From Sciurus carolinensis (lineage: Eukaryota; Chordata; Mammalia; Rodentia; Sciuridae): a stretch of 64,000 bases of DNA. The DNA lies in the NCBI RefSeq assembly GCF_902686445.1, contig NC_062220.1, positions 98,952,143 through 99,016,142 on the forward strand. Reading direction: 5' to 3'. Under the pieces are notes generated by a model. That model was not told the origin of the DNA. It did not search any database and saw only the letters and a program-made list of their open reading frames with translations. How positions within the stretch are numbered: the first letter of the stretch is position 1; each line of letters opens with the position of its first letter. The translations under genes were made by a program, and so were the position numbers. This document shows positions 1-12,329 of the stretch, in pieces.

Positions 1-39
1 AAACGAAACAAAACCAGATTATTTTCATTTCAAAAAAGA

Positions 40-60
40 CAAAACAAAACAAAACAAAAA
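40..60. repeat. (AAAAC)n simple repeat
   Basis: Short CAAAA-type simple repeat at the left edge of the window. It may be the A-rich tail of an element lying mostly outside the window, but no body of such an element can be seen. Confidence 0.7.
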
Positions 61-3000
61 GATGTTGCTTGAAAACTGAAAATACTTCTTAGAATGTACT
101 TAAAAACTCCCTGCCTGGGATCCAAAGAGCTCAATGCAAATGCTTTGAGGGATGTGTAATTTTTAATTTTTTTTTTTTTGGTTTTTGTCAGAAGAAATAA
201 CCAACTTAATTTTATGGCTTCAAGTCACTTATTTGACTTTAAGCATTTTAGTATTCATGGAGTCAAAAGAAAAATTCATTGTATTGAACCAGTGGTTTCT
301 CAATCCAATGTAAAGAGCAAATTTTATTCCATTTTTATCACTTAAGTTTCCCTTATCCTTATTTAAGGGGGATTGGAGGTAATGACAAACACTAAAAGTA
401 AATACCAATGGGGGAGGGAGGCCTGGAGTTCATAACTGAAAACAATAGATGGGATACTCAGTATTTGAGTGGTTTCTGAAGGTGTCTAACTCTTGCACCC
501 CAGTCAGCAAGTACAACTTCTCTCATAGGCAGGGAAATCCTCTGACAACACAGCCTCTTCCTGTACTTTTCTGGAATATCAAGCATCACCCTCTAAGTTT
601 TCAGCCATGTGTTTTCTTTGGAATGTTCTTCTTTACCCTTATTAAATACTTCACATATACAAAAAGAAATGTCAACATTTAACCTTTAGTATGAGTTGGG
701 AAAAGGGAAAAGTTTATTTCAATGCTCTTCTATTTAAACACAATGAAACTCTGTTATGATATAACATTTTATTCTTGCATTCCAATATAATATGTTTGAA
801 CTATGAACACCCAAAAGCCTAGAAAAAGTTATGCCATTATAATCCATATACAAATCCTGGTGTCAATCCTGGTATTATAACAAAATTCAACCTTATATCT
901 TCATATGTGGGTATGCTGGTTGCAATTTTTCTCCCCCAAATCTAAATTCCTGCAATGTCAATTTCCTTTGTTTTTCTAATAGAAAGTGAAAACCTCAGCA
1001 TGTTAGTAAGAATCAAATCTTTGAAAGAAATTTTGTTCCCTGCCACTTTGTATTAGAGAATATATAGAGAACTGATGGCTAAATGGAAAATAAGCCAGTT
1101 TTAGACTTTAGCAGACACACATATTTTTAATATAAGATGCCCAATCCTCCAGACCTATACATACAATTTATGATGTATGGTGTGTTTCATGTGACATATT
1201 TTTAATGCTGTCACAAATATTTTGTGTTTTACAAATGTAAGTTATTGATGTGATTCTGTATGTATATCTACTTTATACACAGAGAAACAGTGATGTCTGA
1301 CGGGGGTTAGGACCTGAGTGTCATAGTGTAGATATGAAAACAAGAATATACACACTAAAAGGAGACCTTTATCTTGTGATGACAATATAATAATAGCAGT
1401 ATCTCCATATCTAAACTATGAAAAGTTTGGGTTTATATTGTCTGATTTATTTACTTATTAGGTGCTTTTAAAGTACCTTAAGATCTTTAAGTCTGTCTTT
1501 CACAAAGAAAGAGACAAACTCTAAACTACAACACTGAAAAGAAGTTGACTCATAGGAATTAACCTCCTGATTTAAATAATAATAATAATAATTAACAATA
1601 ATAATAATAATAAACAACATAGGGGTCTCTTTTTAGACTTTCCTAATAAAAAGCATAATTTTCATTCCTGTGATTTGAATTCCTTCATATATATTTCTGT
1701 ATCCAAAAGTTATGCTTATAAAATGCAAATCAAATCACATGATATGATTTATGGTATATCCAAGGATTAGCATCCAAAAACTATTCTAAGGGGGCACTTT
1801 TCAATGTGTCATTGGTCTAAAGAATCTCTTAGGGGACCCTGAGTGTGATATCAGACCATTGGGAGAACAGCAGGGTTGGTAACCCTAGCAGGATGGAGCA
1901 GCCCATAGATGTGAGAACTGGATTACCCACTGTGTGGGTCTGAGGGATAGCAGGGGACAGATTACATATGGGCAATGAAAATATACCAATTCAAAAGGTG
2001 TGGGGGGAGTCACAGTAACTGTTAAATATGGTACCAGAAAACCTAGCAAGAGCTGAAAAAAATGTACCAAGCACATAGACATTGTAGGTTTAAGGAATGT
2101 CACAGAATACTAGCAAACAGACCTGCTGCAGACTTCAGTTAAATACTTTGCATAGCAAGTTGTGCTCACAAGACTGGTCTTCCAAAGAAGAACCCAGTTC
2201 CTGATAATGAAAAAATAAAAAAGCAAAAATGAGATATAATAAATGATTTTTCTAAATCCTGAAAGGACAAGGCTACCAGGATAATTTCAAAGGCAGAACT
2301 GAAGCCAAGGGAAGAAGGTAGAACCTACTTTTCAAAACTTGAACAAAATGTAGGAATTTTTTTTAGGCAAGGTTGGATTGAGGCCCACTGTGTGTCACCT
2401 GAGCTTGGACCAAGAGCTCTTTACACCGCTCAGGGCCCCAGACTCTTTGGAACTGGAGGGGTGCAAAAATCCAAGCAGAACACCACCACCCAGAGAAGGT
2501 TTCAGCCCAAGTCTTGGGTTTCTTCTACTCAATTCAGCAGGTGAGATTTCATAGGCAGGCCCTAAAGCTCCTTAGCTACCCATTTCTCGGAACCTTCTAC
2601 ACTTTTAGTAGAAGAGGGTTCACAACAGCAGTCTGTGGGAATCCAGGTGTCCTGGAAAACTTTCTAGGAGTTTTCTGGAGTCCTCGATGGTAGCATGGAC
2701 TCTTCTCCACGAAGGACATGAGAGTGATGCTTTACCTTCCCTAGGACACTGCAGTAATCTCCTCTTGCCCAGGGAGCAGGGTCACCCAGAACACTGTTCA
2801 TTCTAGTTGATATCAATAACCATTACATGTTTTAATAGCCCACAGACTCAGCCTGTCTTTCTATCATTGTTTCTAGAAAACTATGCTCAATATGACTAGG
2901 ACCAAATGCTGTTTTAAAAAAGAACATTTGCTATGAAGACCAGGCTGGATGCTAAAAACAGAAACCAATAGCCACTTCATTTCCTTTCAAATAATGTTGT

Positions 3001-3180
3001 CTTTGCCGTATTGCAATTCAAATATCCTCATACTGCTTGTGGCACACTTATAAAACACCTAATATATTTACAGTTTTCTGTTCCTTTTTCTATGTAAACA
3101 CCTAAGCAGGCATGCAAACAAATATTAGTATCCTGTACTGTCAAACTTTTGGAAACCATACTCCAATATATGTTACAAAA
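61..3180. other. unique AT-rich sequence, no gene seen
   Basis: I see no coding exon or confidently nameable repeat here. The reading frames are short (77 codons or fewer) and without domains. There is an (AAT)n microsatellite near 1575-1613. The stretch 2370-2800 is noticeably richer in G and C than its surroundings and could be a very old repeat or a conserved non-coding element, but nothing in it is diagnostic. Confidence 0.5.
1575..1613. repeat. (AAT)n microsatellite, interrupted
   Basis: Two blocks of AAT repeats are separated by a short AATTAAC interruption. It is a typical imperfect trinucleotide microsatellite. Confidence 0.9.
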
Positions 3181-3298
3181 TCTTCTTCTTGTTCTTGTTT
3201 TTCTTCTTCTTCTTCTTCTTTTTTTTTTTTTTTGTACTGGGAATTGGCCTTGTGCATGCTAGGCAAATGCCCTACCATTGAGCCTCATTCCTATTCCA
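3181..3298 (-). mobile_element. ID-type SINE fragment with long (TTC)n/poly-T tail
   Basis: Read on the minus strand, 3234-3295 gives the tRNA-derived ID core: a short box with gcatttgcctagcatg, then the segment ending in ...ccaattcccagtaca. The TTC repeat plus T15 at 3181-3233 on the plus strand corresponds to its A-rich (GAA)n tail. ID elements are non-autonomous and are mobilised by L1. The 5' part of the core is diverged, so this is an old copy. Confidence 0.7.
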
Positions 3299-3724
3299 AC
3301 AAATTGTTCTTTAAGGAGAGAACAGCCTGCCTATTTGCAGGTTGAAGCACATTGAACTCATCCCTGCACTAGGCATGTTTATTAAAATTTTGGAGATGAT
3401 ATTTAACTTAGAGAGGGATATACCCTCGGAGGACAGATCTGGGAATAATAGATGCTATAGGAAAGGGAATTGAGTTATATGTTGTAAAGACAACTTTCTT
3501 AGATGTGGAGAAGTAAAGAAAAAGGAAGGGGGCAGTGTTGACCTTCCTGGTATGATATGAGCATCTGAGCAAAAGTAGAGAGTGGGTGGATGCTTAGCAG
3601 GAATTTTATACATTTTTAATTGGAGAACAAGGAGTTGACTTGAGTGACTTTAAAAGTGACTGAGATCGAATCAAAATTCAAATGTCTTATTTCCTGATCT
3701 GGGATGTTTTTACCTGATTCTTTT

Positions 3725-4170
3725 GCTATAGTCCAAATATGTCAATATCCTCACCCCTAGACTGTGTGACTATTGACATATATGACAGAAAGGATTTTGC
3801 AGACTCTTAAAAGAGGAATCAAGAATATTGAGTTAGGGAGATTATCCTGGATTATCTGAGGGCCTAATATTTATAAGAGGGCAACAGAAGGTTTCAGAGT
3901 CAGAGGAGAAGATGGTGTGATGATGGAAGCAACGACTGGAGTGATGTGTTTTGAAGATGAGGGCAGAAGCCATGAGACAAGGAAAGCAGGCAACCACTAG
4001 GAACTGAAAAAGGCAAGGAAGTGGGTGACCCCGAGAGCGTCCCAAAGGAGTGCCATGCGGCCAACACATTCAAAATTCCAATCTCCACAACTCAGAGGAA
4101 ATACCCGTGAGTGGGTTTGAGCCATCACTGTGTGATATTCCTTTCAGCAACAACAGAAAAATAATACTCT
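3725..4170 (+). mobile_element. MaLR-like (MLT1-type) solo LTR, decayed
   Basis: The order of landmarks matches a common mammalian MaLR-type LTR: a purine-rich segment with gattatcctggattatctg (3841-3860), a 'ttataagagg' stretch, then the gatg...gatgatggaagc...tggagtgatg segment, a 'ccatgagacaaggaa' segment, 'gaactgaaaaaggcaagga', and a 3' end resembling 'ctccagaactgtaag...cagcaacagaaaa'. It is an LTR only, with no internal retroviral sequence. ORFs reading across it on the minus strand (3842-4088) are incidental. The exact subfamily is unsure. Confidence 0.6.
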
Positions 4171-5239
4171 GCCTTTCTTTAAATATGATCTAAAATTTTA
4201 TTTGAGCCCTAAACAGGTAGCCAAGGCCAAAAGTGTGCACATAAATGAAGGAAGTGTCTCAATCTCACTTCCCTGTCCCAATGTTAGTTGGTTTTTGGAC
4301 TGAGCATATATCAATCACTCTTTTCTTACAAAGTTACTTCTTATTTATTCACATATGTGGGCTATGACTTTTATGCATTTATATTTTAAATCCAACTTTC
4401 TTCACATATGCAAACCCTGTCATGATCAAACTTGCTATTTTCCCATCTTCTCTCCCTCAAACCCCTGTCGTGCTGAGTTTGTCAGGTTTCCTGAAAGACA
4501 ACATGCTACTTTGCCTCTGTCCTTTAGTATGCATTGCCTCTGTGGTGGGAGCGGGGGTTATTTTATATTTTGACCAGATAACTTCTACAACTGCATCAGG
4601 CTTATGTTTAGCTATAGTAGAGACTCCCAAATAATACAGTATTAAACAGAAGTTAATCCTCTCTCCCACAACAATCTGGAGAACCCCATTTCCTGAGGAC
4701 CCCAGCACTGGTATGGCATTCTGCCTTAAGATGTCCTTGGAAAATCAGTCTCCTTCTAGCTCATTGCTCTGCCATCCTTGGAGGATGGTCCTTGTCTCAA
4801 TAGTACAAGATGGTACTTAGGTTTCTGGCACATCTATTTTCTAGGCATAGGGTTAGAGGAAAATGCAAGGAGGAAAAGAAACAAAGAACACATCCCAGTT
4901 TTCTTTTGAGGACAGTCCCTGGGAGTCCTCCACTCACATACATTAACAAGTACTTAGTCACTGGGAAAGAGTCTGACAAGTACCTTTTTTTTTTTTTTTG
5001 GGATGGTGGTGGCATTTGCTTTATTGAAAAGCGGATGCTCTATTTCTGAGGAAAAAGAGAAACAATATTAATGAACAACACACTACATCCGTCACAAATT
5101 CATATAACACTCAGCTGATGTGGTTCTTACTCTGGGAGGACTTATCTCATCCCTGAGTGTATTGGTTCTCCCTCCTCTGACTCCCAGCTGACCTGTGAAT
5201 ACGTAACCTTACTTTGACATATGCCTTTATAATGTTGGA
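4171..5239. other. unique sequence, no gene seen
   Basis: Several overlapping ORFs of 70-83 codons lie on both strands around 4355-5049 with no recognisable domain, so I treat them as chance. A T16 run sits at about 4985-5000, followed by GGGATGGTGG; it could be the remnant of a minus-strand retroposon tail, but no SINE body can be recognised. Confidence 0.45.
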
Positions 5240-5352
5240 CAACAAATTGCTCTCTGCACTGTGAGCTCTTTGAGGCAGGAGCTCTATTGTTATCACTGCA
5301 TTGCCTAGCACAGTAGCTATTAGAATGTATTTCTATTGAATGAATGAATAAA
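5240..5352 (+). mobile_element. L2 (LINE-2) 3' end fragment
   Basis: The sequence reads like the L2 tail: 'actgtgagctctttgaggcagg...tctattgttatcactgcattgcctagcacagtagct...' ending in repeated TGAA (ttgaatgaatgaataaa). L2 is an ancient mammalian non-LTR retrotransposon, and only its 3' end usually survives. Confidence 0.75.
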
Positions 5353-8267
5353 TTAATCCTGAAAAGATTTCAGATGCCAGTGACTAGAAAAATTTGAAAT
5401 TTAAGCAGATATTTTAACCTAATACCTATCATATTTTGTGTTCTTAAAATAATTTTATAACAATTCCCAGGAAGTTATGAGTGTGTGCAAATATACAGCA
5501 AAAGTAGCTGTGTTGTGTTTTATGTTTCAAAAGGTTGAAATTCTACTCATAGTAAGACATACTTCTCTATCTTTCTCTGTAAGGAAATTTTAGAAAGGTA
5601 TAATTAAAGGAAGTTTGTATTAATTTAACTTATTAAAATGCAACAATCTATATCATTGCAACCAAATTATACAGATAACAACACTATTAAATAGACTAAT
5701 AATCATATTAAATCATAAATATCTATTGTGTAACAAAATACTTCATTTCTTTTTTAGCATTTTTCCTAAGGTACATTCTGTAATGTATTTTAACAGTGCC
5801 ATTAAGATTGTCAATGTGGTTCAGAAAAATCCAGAATCTTAACAGCACTTTCAGTTCAAGTAACTAATTTTGTCTTAGCAAAATTAATTTATAATTAGAT
5901 AGAGGACTGTAAGTGTAATTGTCATTCATATTATTTTATGTATATATGTCTTCCATGTTTCTTAAGAATACTCTTTTGAAAATCAACAGATATTTATTAC
6001 CTATTGAATAAGTAAAACGGACTTGAAAGGAAATACAAGACATAATACTTGCTCTTAACTTGGAAGAGATTATATTAAAAATAAGAGTGTTAGAGTAGCT
6101 TTTAATTGAGGTTAACTGACCAAACGAGTCCATGAGGACCTGAATTAGGGCGACCATTCTTTCAGGGAATTGTATGGATATTTTCATGGAACACCCTTCA
6201 TATTTTTTTACACCTTCTACTTCTATAAATTAACAGTATTTTCACCTTACTCCTTAAAACTAGGGTAACCAGATGTTCAGTTTGCCTGGATGCCTATTTT
6301 CAAGCATAATTATTGCCAGTTCTCCCTTTTACTCCCCGAAGGAAGCAGTCAACTGATAGCTTGCTCCTCTCTCCACAGCTGAATTTACTTTCTCTCATTT
6401 TTCCTTCTTCCTTATTTTCACACCAAAAGCACATGGGAGGAGGAGAAATAGTAGCATTCTGGAAAGCTCTGTTTCTGGCTTTGGTTCTCATAGTCCTGTT
6501 ACCACCTGTTGAAAATCAGTCCATGTTCAAGTCTTGTAGATTGCTTCAAGTTCCTGTGGTTTACAGATAAAGCTTTTATTCTTTGGAGGACAACATGCTT
6601 TTGGTTTAAAAAAATGATATATTTTCATGTTTGAGCTCATGAGCATTTCTTTAAATTACTATGGGGTCATCCTGCATCCATCATAATAGATGATAGATCA
6701 ACAGAGCTTATCCTTCTAAGTGCTAATCCTCTTAAAATGTTTTTGTTTTTCAGTGGAACTCTTTATAAAATACCTTCCTCATTTTCTTAATTAATGTAGA
6801 TTCAAGAAAATGAAAACTTTTCTGCTTTGTAATTAGGAATGTTGTTTATTTTTGTTTTTATAATAAATGATGTTCTTATGGACTAGAGAGGTACATGGGG
6901 TTGTTTGTCCTTTTGCTATAATTTTTGAATCAGTGTCTTTTTGAATATCACATTGTCTTGTGTATTACGACTTCTAGCCCTTTTTTCTCACATATGATTC
7001 ATTTCATCTAATCCACTATTGGCTCAAAATAATTATCAGTATAGTGATCAAGATTGTTAATAAAATCAAGGTACAATTGCTCTAAATGTCTAGCAGCTCT
7101 CTGATGGGGAAAATCCATGGGATTTGATGACATCACTCTGCCTGCAGAATTTTTTTTTTCCTGCCTGCTTTTTGTCTGTGTTCCAAGTAGTTGAGTTAGT
7201 AGAATTGTTGACCTTTAGATAAGTGAAGTGTTTTTGTAATTCCATTTGAAAATTAGTGTGGAAAATTAAGGTTTGCACCCCTGTGGAGAAAGTTGAGGTC
7301 AAGTAATTCATTCCTTAAGCAGTGCAGTCATAAAGATTCCCATACCGGGCTCAGAACTAGTACTAACCCATCAAATTGCTCCCAGGGGGGTGCTCACTTC
7401 CTAGGTCAACTCTTAACACTCCACATAGCCATTTTAGCCTTCCAAAGACTCACTTGGTGAATGGACAGAGAAACAGGAAATCAGTGAAAATGGATGTAAT
7501 AAATCTGTTTTGTACAGAAATGCATTGAACAACTTTTAGTGAGCGCAAATATACTATTTCAGATTTTAGAATACTGCAATATGCCTGATTTATCCGGGAA
7601 TCTAAATCTTTCTTTTGTACACTTCTTACTTTCCCTAATTTAAAGACTCACCAAGATTGTGTAAAGCTTATGATTATTTCAGAGTTTTGGAAGAAAATAT
7701 TCCTTCCTTTTTACAAAGAGTAATTGCAATTCCTTTAAGAATCACAAGGAAGATAAGCAATTTTATAAAGCAGTTCAATTCATCTGAAGAAAGCCCAAAA
7801 GTTATTATTGCCAAAAGAATGTCTTCCTAAATAGAAGGTAAAACTAAAACTCAATATTTGCTCTAATTTATATTAAAGTTCAATAAATATAGTAAAATAT
7901 AAATAGCTCTTGTTTTACCTTTAGGAATAGATGTTATTATCATTTAGCCTTGAAAAGTTCCCAAATACTATGTCCCAATAAATTGTCATTTGCTCATTAC
8001 TCATTGTGGAAATGGTAGATTGCTAAGTGTGAATTTTTGCTATGCTCAAATGAAACCTGTCAACTAAGGACACTGTGTCTTATTGGAATGTAATTACATT
8101 TCCAAACAGAATTATTTCTGTGCTGATGATACTTGTATACAGAATAGAAAGTCTTGAAAAACTTTTGAGTTTTGATTATATGTTGATATTTCCCCTAAAG
8201 TTTCATATTTTCAATCTACCCTAAATACTGCAACTATGAAATATAATTACTGAGGCATTTGGACAAA
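5353..8267. other. unique AT-rich sequence, no gene seen
   Basis: No exon, RNA gene or confidently recognised repeat. Frames of 73-85 codons (for example 6313-6570 plus, 5936-6187 minus, 7090-7311 minus) lack any domain. Around 6265-6300 a short 'gggtaaccagatgttcagtttgcctggatgcc' segment looks like the terminal part of an old DNA-transposon-type repeat, but it is too short to name. Confidence 0.45.
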
Positions 8268-8289
8268 ACAACAACAAGAAAAACAAAGC

Positions 8290-8318
<29 letters not shown>
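8268..8318. repeat. (AAAAC)n simple repeat
   Basis: Runs of CAAAA following acaacaacaag. It may be the tail of a degraded retroposon. No SINE head can be recognised to its left. Confidence 0.8.
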
Positions 8319-8323
<5 letters not shown>

Positions 8324-8549
8324 CAAATTTATCCCAAACATTGAGAAATAATGGGTCTTGAGTTTTTGTGGCTGTTAGTGTAGTTCCATTAATGACATTT
8401 TATTGACCAAGTAAAAGGGGAAAAATCAAATAAAATAATTCTCAATTTGTAATTATGAAACAATAATGATGGAAAATACTACATGGGACAAAAATGCTTC
8501 TTACTTGGAAAGGTTTATTCAAAGTAGCTTTTAATATTTGTTTTTAGAA

Positions 8550-8790
8550 GCCAGGCGTGGTGGTGTACACCTGTAATCCCAGCAGCCTGGGAGGCTGAGG
8601 CAGGAGGATCACAAGTTCAAAGCCAGCCTCAGCAAAAGTGAGGCACTAAGCAAAACAATGAGACCCTGTCTCTAAATGAAATACAAAATAGGCCTGGGAT
8701 GTGACTCAGTGGTCAAGTGGCCCTGAGTTTAATCTCTGGTACCAAAAGAACCCAAAGAAACAAACAAACAAACAAACAAACAAACAAAAA
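8550..8790 (+). mobile_element. B1-ID composite SINE (squirrel MEN-type), near full length
   Basis: The left half (8550 to about 8690) is B1/7SL-like: gccaggcgtggtggtgtaca, then ctgtaatcccagcagcctgg, gaggctgaggcaggaggatc, and the Pol III B-box region agttcaaagccagcctcagc. It continues to 'gagaccctgtctcta'. The right half (about 8693-8742) is ID/tRNA-like: 'ggcctgggatgtgactcagtgg...ccctgagtttaatctctggtacc'. The tail is (CAAA)n to 8790. This two-part structure is typical of squirrels and is the best taxonomic marker in the window. No convincing target-site duplication was found. Confidence 0.93.
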
Positions 8791-9209
8791 CTGCTTACTA
8801 TACTGTGGCATTTCCACTGTGATATTATTGTTTCTTTTGTTTTTCCTGCACAGAAGATAAATTAAACAAAAACAAAAGGAAAACATTTATACCAGAGCCC
8901 CAAGAGTTTTCTGAACGTCTCTGAAGGTTTTGAAAGATACATCTGCTTTACCATGAATACAGCTGAACTGAAAGAACATGGTCTTATGGGCCAGCATTAG
9001 AGCTGATGAATTCTGCTCTAAATGGGTGGGGTGTCCTCCATCCAGTTACATACTATGTCTTACAAATAAATGTATTTTATTTCTGGTCTCAGTCACTGAC
9101 TTGTACATGTGGTCTTGGGCAGGATGTGGAGTCCCTTATTGGAAAAGCACTTATCCATAAGCATTCTCAGGTAACACTATTAAGAGGTAGATCTGTAACT
9201 TAAAGTTAA
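8791..9209. other. unique sequence, no gene seen
   Basis: Overlapping 60-65 codon frames at 8978-9203 have no recognisable domain. The region contains no nameable repeat. Confidence 0.4.
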
Positions 9210-9395
9210 TATGCACCAAGCGCTCTCCTCAGATGCTGTATCAATCACCTAACATGTGTTTTTAAAAATAATCTTCCATCTTGCCAGGTAGGTAATATTT
9301 TCTCTGTTCTACAGATTGGAAAATCAAAGTTTAAAATGATAAGGACATAGTTGAGGTCACACAACCGTCAAGAGGCTAGGAACAGTGTTTCAGTG
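9210..9395 (-). mobile_element. MIR SINE, decayed
   Basis: Read on the plus strand it follows the MIR reverse complement: 'aagcgctct...', '...ccaggtaggtaatattttctctgttctacagattggaaaatc...', then 'gaggtcacacaaccgtcaagaggctagg' (the 'aaggtcacacagctagtaag' landmark) and 'gggagtctgatttt'. An ancient tRNA-derived mammalian SINE mobilised by L2. Confidence 0.75.
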
Positions 9396-10009
9396 ATGGG
9401 AGTCTGATTTTAAAATCATTGCAATGAACCACTCTTCAGCTTTGCTTCTCCTTGGGAGAGAATCTCGCCTGGTTTTAAGTGGCCATACTTTATGCCTTTT
9501 AGAGGGGAAGCCCAAGATATTAAACTGTCTCCGGCTTAAGTGTAAAGTGAGTGGATTAATTCTGCACTTTATCTTCGTCCATGAAAGCATAAATAAGTCA
9601 GTACAGGTGTAATCTTCCAAAGTCACTTAAAGATGCAGCAACATAAAATCAAGTCAGCATACAATGTCAGAGGGAGGTGCTTAATACATATTTTGAACAT
9701 AGATAAGTCATTCAGAATGATTCAGCCACTGGAATTGATACTTCATTTCTTGTTTTCCAAAGTTTCTGTTCTAAAGAATCTATTCAGTTATGTTTTCCTC
9801 CAATGTCTATAATCTCCTGGCCTCTCAACTGAGCCCTCCACTTTACATGCCTTTGCTAAATTCCAGCTGAGCCATATTGTAGTTGCAGTGAATTTGCTGT
9901 GAGGTGGCCAGTGACTGCCCCATCCTTCCACTGTGAAAGCCCACTGGGGGGAATCCATCAGGAATAAAACAAGTCAGTTCCAGATCCACTTTTTATGCTT
10001 ATTTAAAAA
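9396..10009. other. unique sequence, no gene seen
   Basis: A 78-codon minus-strand frame (9390-9626) and its opposite-strand partner have no domain. No repeat is recognised. Confidence 0.4.
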
Positions 10010-10135
10010 TATTATTTTCATTGACCAATAATAATTGTACATATTGATGGTGTACAATGTGGTATTTGAATACATGCATTTGATATATAATGATCAAATT
10101 AGGGTAATTAGCATATCCATCAACTCTTTTATTTG
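10010..10135 (-). mobile_element. L1 3' UTR fragment (L1MA/L1MB-like)
   Basis: On the plus strand it shows the known antisense L1 3' UTR phrase 'tgtacatattgatggtgtacaatgtggtattt...', then 'aatgatcaaattagggtaattagcatatccatca'. A 3'-terminal scrap of an old L1 lying on the minus strand. Confidence 0.75.
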
Positions 10136-10690
10136 GCAAACTCAGACTCTGCCGTTGATTCATGTTGGAGCTTTTTAATCAGTGTTTCCTCTCTACTCTG
10201 CCTCAGTTTCTCAACTACCAAAATAAGAAAAACAAAACAAAACAAAAGTACATAGTACCTGCAGGGAGATTCCAGACTTATTTAGATTGAAATAGCTTTA
10301 GAGGTGTTTCTTTAGAACTCAAACCCAGTTTAATTACATCATAATTTTCATTCATTTTAATGGTTGTTTCTCTTTGATGGACATATGGTCCTTTCACATC
10401 ATGGAGGAAAACCCTGCTTCCTGGATTTGAGCTTTCACATTCTTTTGGAAGATTTTGTTTTTGTTTAGTTTTCTTTTTTATAGCTATTCATTACTTGCTC
10501 TTACTGTTTGGAACCTAGAGAGTATAAGTTCAATATTGGTTTTATTTTTCCTGTATTTTAATTTTAAATGTCAACGTCTCTATCTGAAATGGATACTTGA
10601 AGTTGAATCACTTTATGCTGGCCTGAAACATGCAGTGCTCTAAATCAAACACTTACTTACAAATTAAGGTAAACTACAGCTGGTCAGTAC
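10136..10690. other. unique sequence, no gene seen
   Basis: AT-rich, with a short AAAAC run at 10228-10248. The 62-codon frame at 10455-10643 is rich in Phe and Ser because of T-rich DNA and is not credible as a gene. Confidence 0.4.
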
Positions 10691-10699
10691 CTAGCATTG

Positions 10700-11071
10700 T
10701 GTCTCTTTTTCCCCTACTATGCCAGCAGCAGACATTGCTAATCAACTGAAGGCTCTTTCCCACTAATCCTAGACACCACTTACCCACAGAGAATGCTTCT
10801 TGGCACAGCGCTCTAACTATTGTTTGGAACCGGAGTACAGGATGAAATCCATTGCCACCCAAGGAACAATGCTTCATGTAATAAGCACCAAGAAAATTAT
10901 TGATGTTTTTCTCCTCAGGGAGCACTTTGAAAACTTCATGAAAAGATACTTTGCAATGAAATGGAGAATGGAGAAGACTTTGACATTCTTAGATAGCTCT
11001 ATAATAGTATAATGGGATCTTGTCTATGAAAAATATTTCATTCCTTAAATAAAGTTTTGAATAAAAAAAAT
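10700..11071 (+). pseudogene. possible processed retrocopy 3' end (unidentified)
   Basis: The segment ends with a polyadenylation-signal-like AATAAA at 11048-11053, followed after about 11 bases by a short run (ataaaaaaaa, to 11071). That is the spacing expected at the 3' end of a reverse-transcribed mRNA. A frame at 10800-11012 could encode 70 residues (with ...TKKIIDVFLLREHFENFM...), but I cannot match it to a family. No target-site duplication was found, and the left boundary is arbitrary. It could equally be unique DNA with a chance A run. Confidence 0.2.
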
Positions 11072-11428
11072 CCCATTACCAGGACCAAAGATGACAGGTA
11101 ATTTTCTTCTTTTCTATGGACAACATCTTACCATACTTTATATGAGGAGGTTGTTCAGATTCAGGTTTACCAAACACTGACAGAACATAATTCATATTTT
11201 TCTGCGTGGACCCCAATATTAATCTCCAGGACCAATTTCTACTTGCTTTTTTCCCCTTAGATTGAACCAAAAGCCACATTATGAAAGTACACATCAGATA
11301 GCTCACTCATCTTCTTTATGAGCATCAGGATAAACTAAATGCTAAAGAAACACATTCCTATTGTGTTAGTAAATGAAATTATATTTTAATTTTTGTTTCC
11401 ATGGTAGAATTTTTTTAATGAGTTCAAC

Positions 11429-11513
11429 TTTTTTTTCAGTGCTTGGGATTTGAACCCAGGGTTTTGAGCAAGTCAGGCTAGAACTCTACCACTGACCTGT
11501 ACCCCCAGCGCTT
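11429..11513 (-). mobile_element. ID-type SINE
   Basis: T8 at 11429-11436 is the A tail on the minus strand. The body in reverse complement reads 'gctgggggtacaggtcagtggtag...' and '...aaaccctgggttcaaatccc', the tRNA-like head and B box of ID elements. A diverged but clear copy. Confidence 0.85.
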
Positions 11514-11514
11514 T

Positions 11515-12325
11515 GTTTTAATTCAAGTGTGAGGGGTATTAAGTTTAAATGGAGGAAGATGACCAAATTGTTGAAGTACTGTAGTGCACCAGGAGCTACA
11601 CTAGGGGACGCCCTTTTCTGTGAGGCCTGACAGTGCTGTGGGTTTGGTGAAGCTGGGTCTTCCTGGGTCTGGACAACGCAATGATTGGACTACCCCAGTC
11701 GGTCTTTAATCATTTCCTCGGGGGCCTTTGTTCTTCTCCATGCTTTCTTAGTTACAAGAAACAGACGTGCACTTAAGTGGCCTCACGTGAAGGAGGATTT
11801 ATTGAAAGTTTGTGCATGGGAGAAACTGAATGACCAGCTTCAGCAAGAACGGGGCCTGAACAGCTCTGCCTTCTCATCTCTGTCTCCAAATCCTGTGTTC
11901 CCACCTCACTCTTCCCTTTCTTTCCCAGCTGGCTTCCTCTGCCTATTCACAGTCACTCCTCGCTCATAAATTCAACATGTGCGTTGCCCATAATGGCCAC
12001 CAGCTCTGCCTACCATCACCTTTCTGCCAGAGTGGCCACAGTTAACTAGCTCAGTGGTTTGGCCTCTCAATTCCACAGAGAGGTGTTGGGCACAGTTTAT
12101 CATTCCAAGAGAACACATTGATCATAAAATCACATAGACAGAAGTGCAAGGAATAGCTGCAGAGAGTCAAAACCCCACTGGTTTAATCAGCTGTGGTCAG
12201 AGGTCACAGATTCAGACTGTAGTGATCCCAACTTCCTTCTATAGCTCTCTTAGAGATGTGAGAATATGATCACCAGGCCTGGGATTATAATCATAAGAAT
12301 ATTGTTGAATTACCTGGGGGATGTA
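11515..12325. other. GC-richer block, unidentified; no gene supported
   Basis: 11590-12080 is richer in G and C than its flanks and carries a 94-codon plus-strand frame (11685-11969) without domains. The phrase 'agttacaagaaacagac...ggatttattgaaag' followed by 'agctggcttcctctgcc' and 'taatggccaccagctctgc' resembles a common ancient mammalian interspersed repeat that I cannot name safely. I read this block as a probable old repeat rather than an exon. Confidence 0.35.
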
Positions 12326-12329
12326 ACAG

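Noticed and set aside
8550..8790. 7SL RNA or tRNA gene
   Set aside because: The 7SL-like and tRNA-like parts are joined as a B1-ID SINE with an A-rich tail, not a functional RNA gene.
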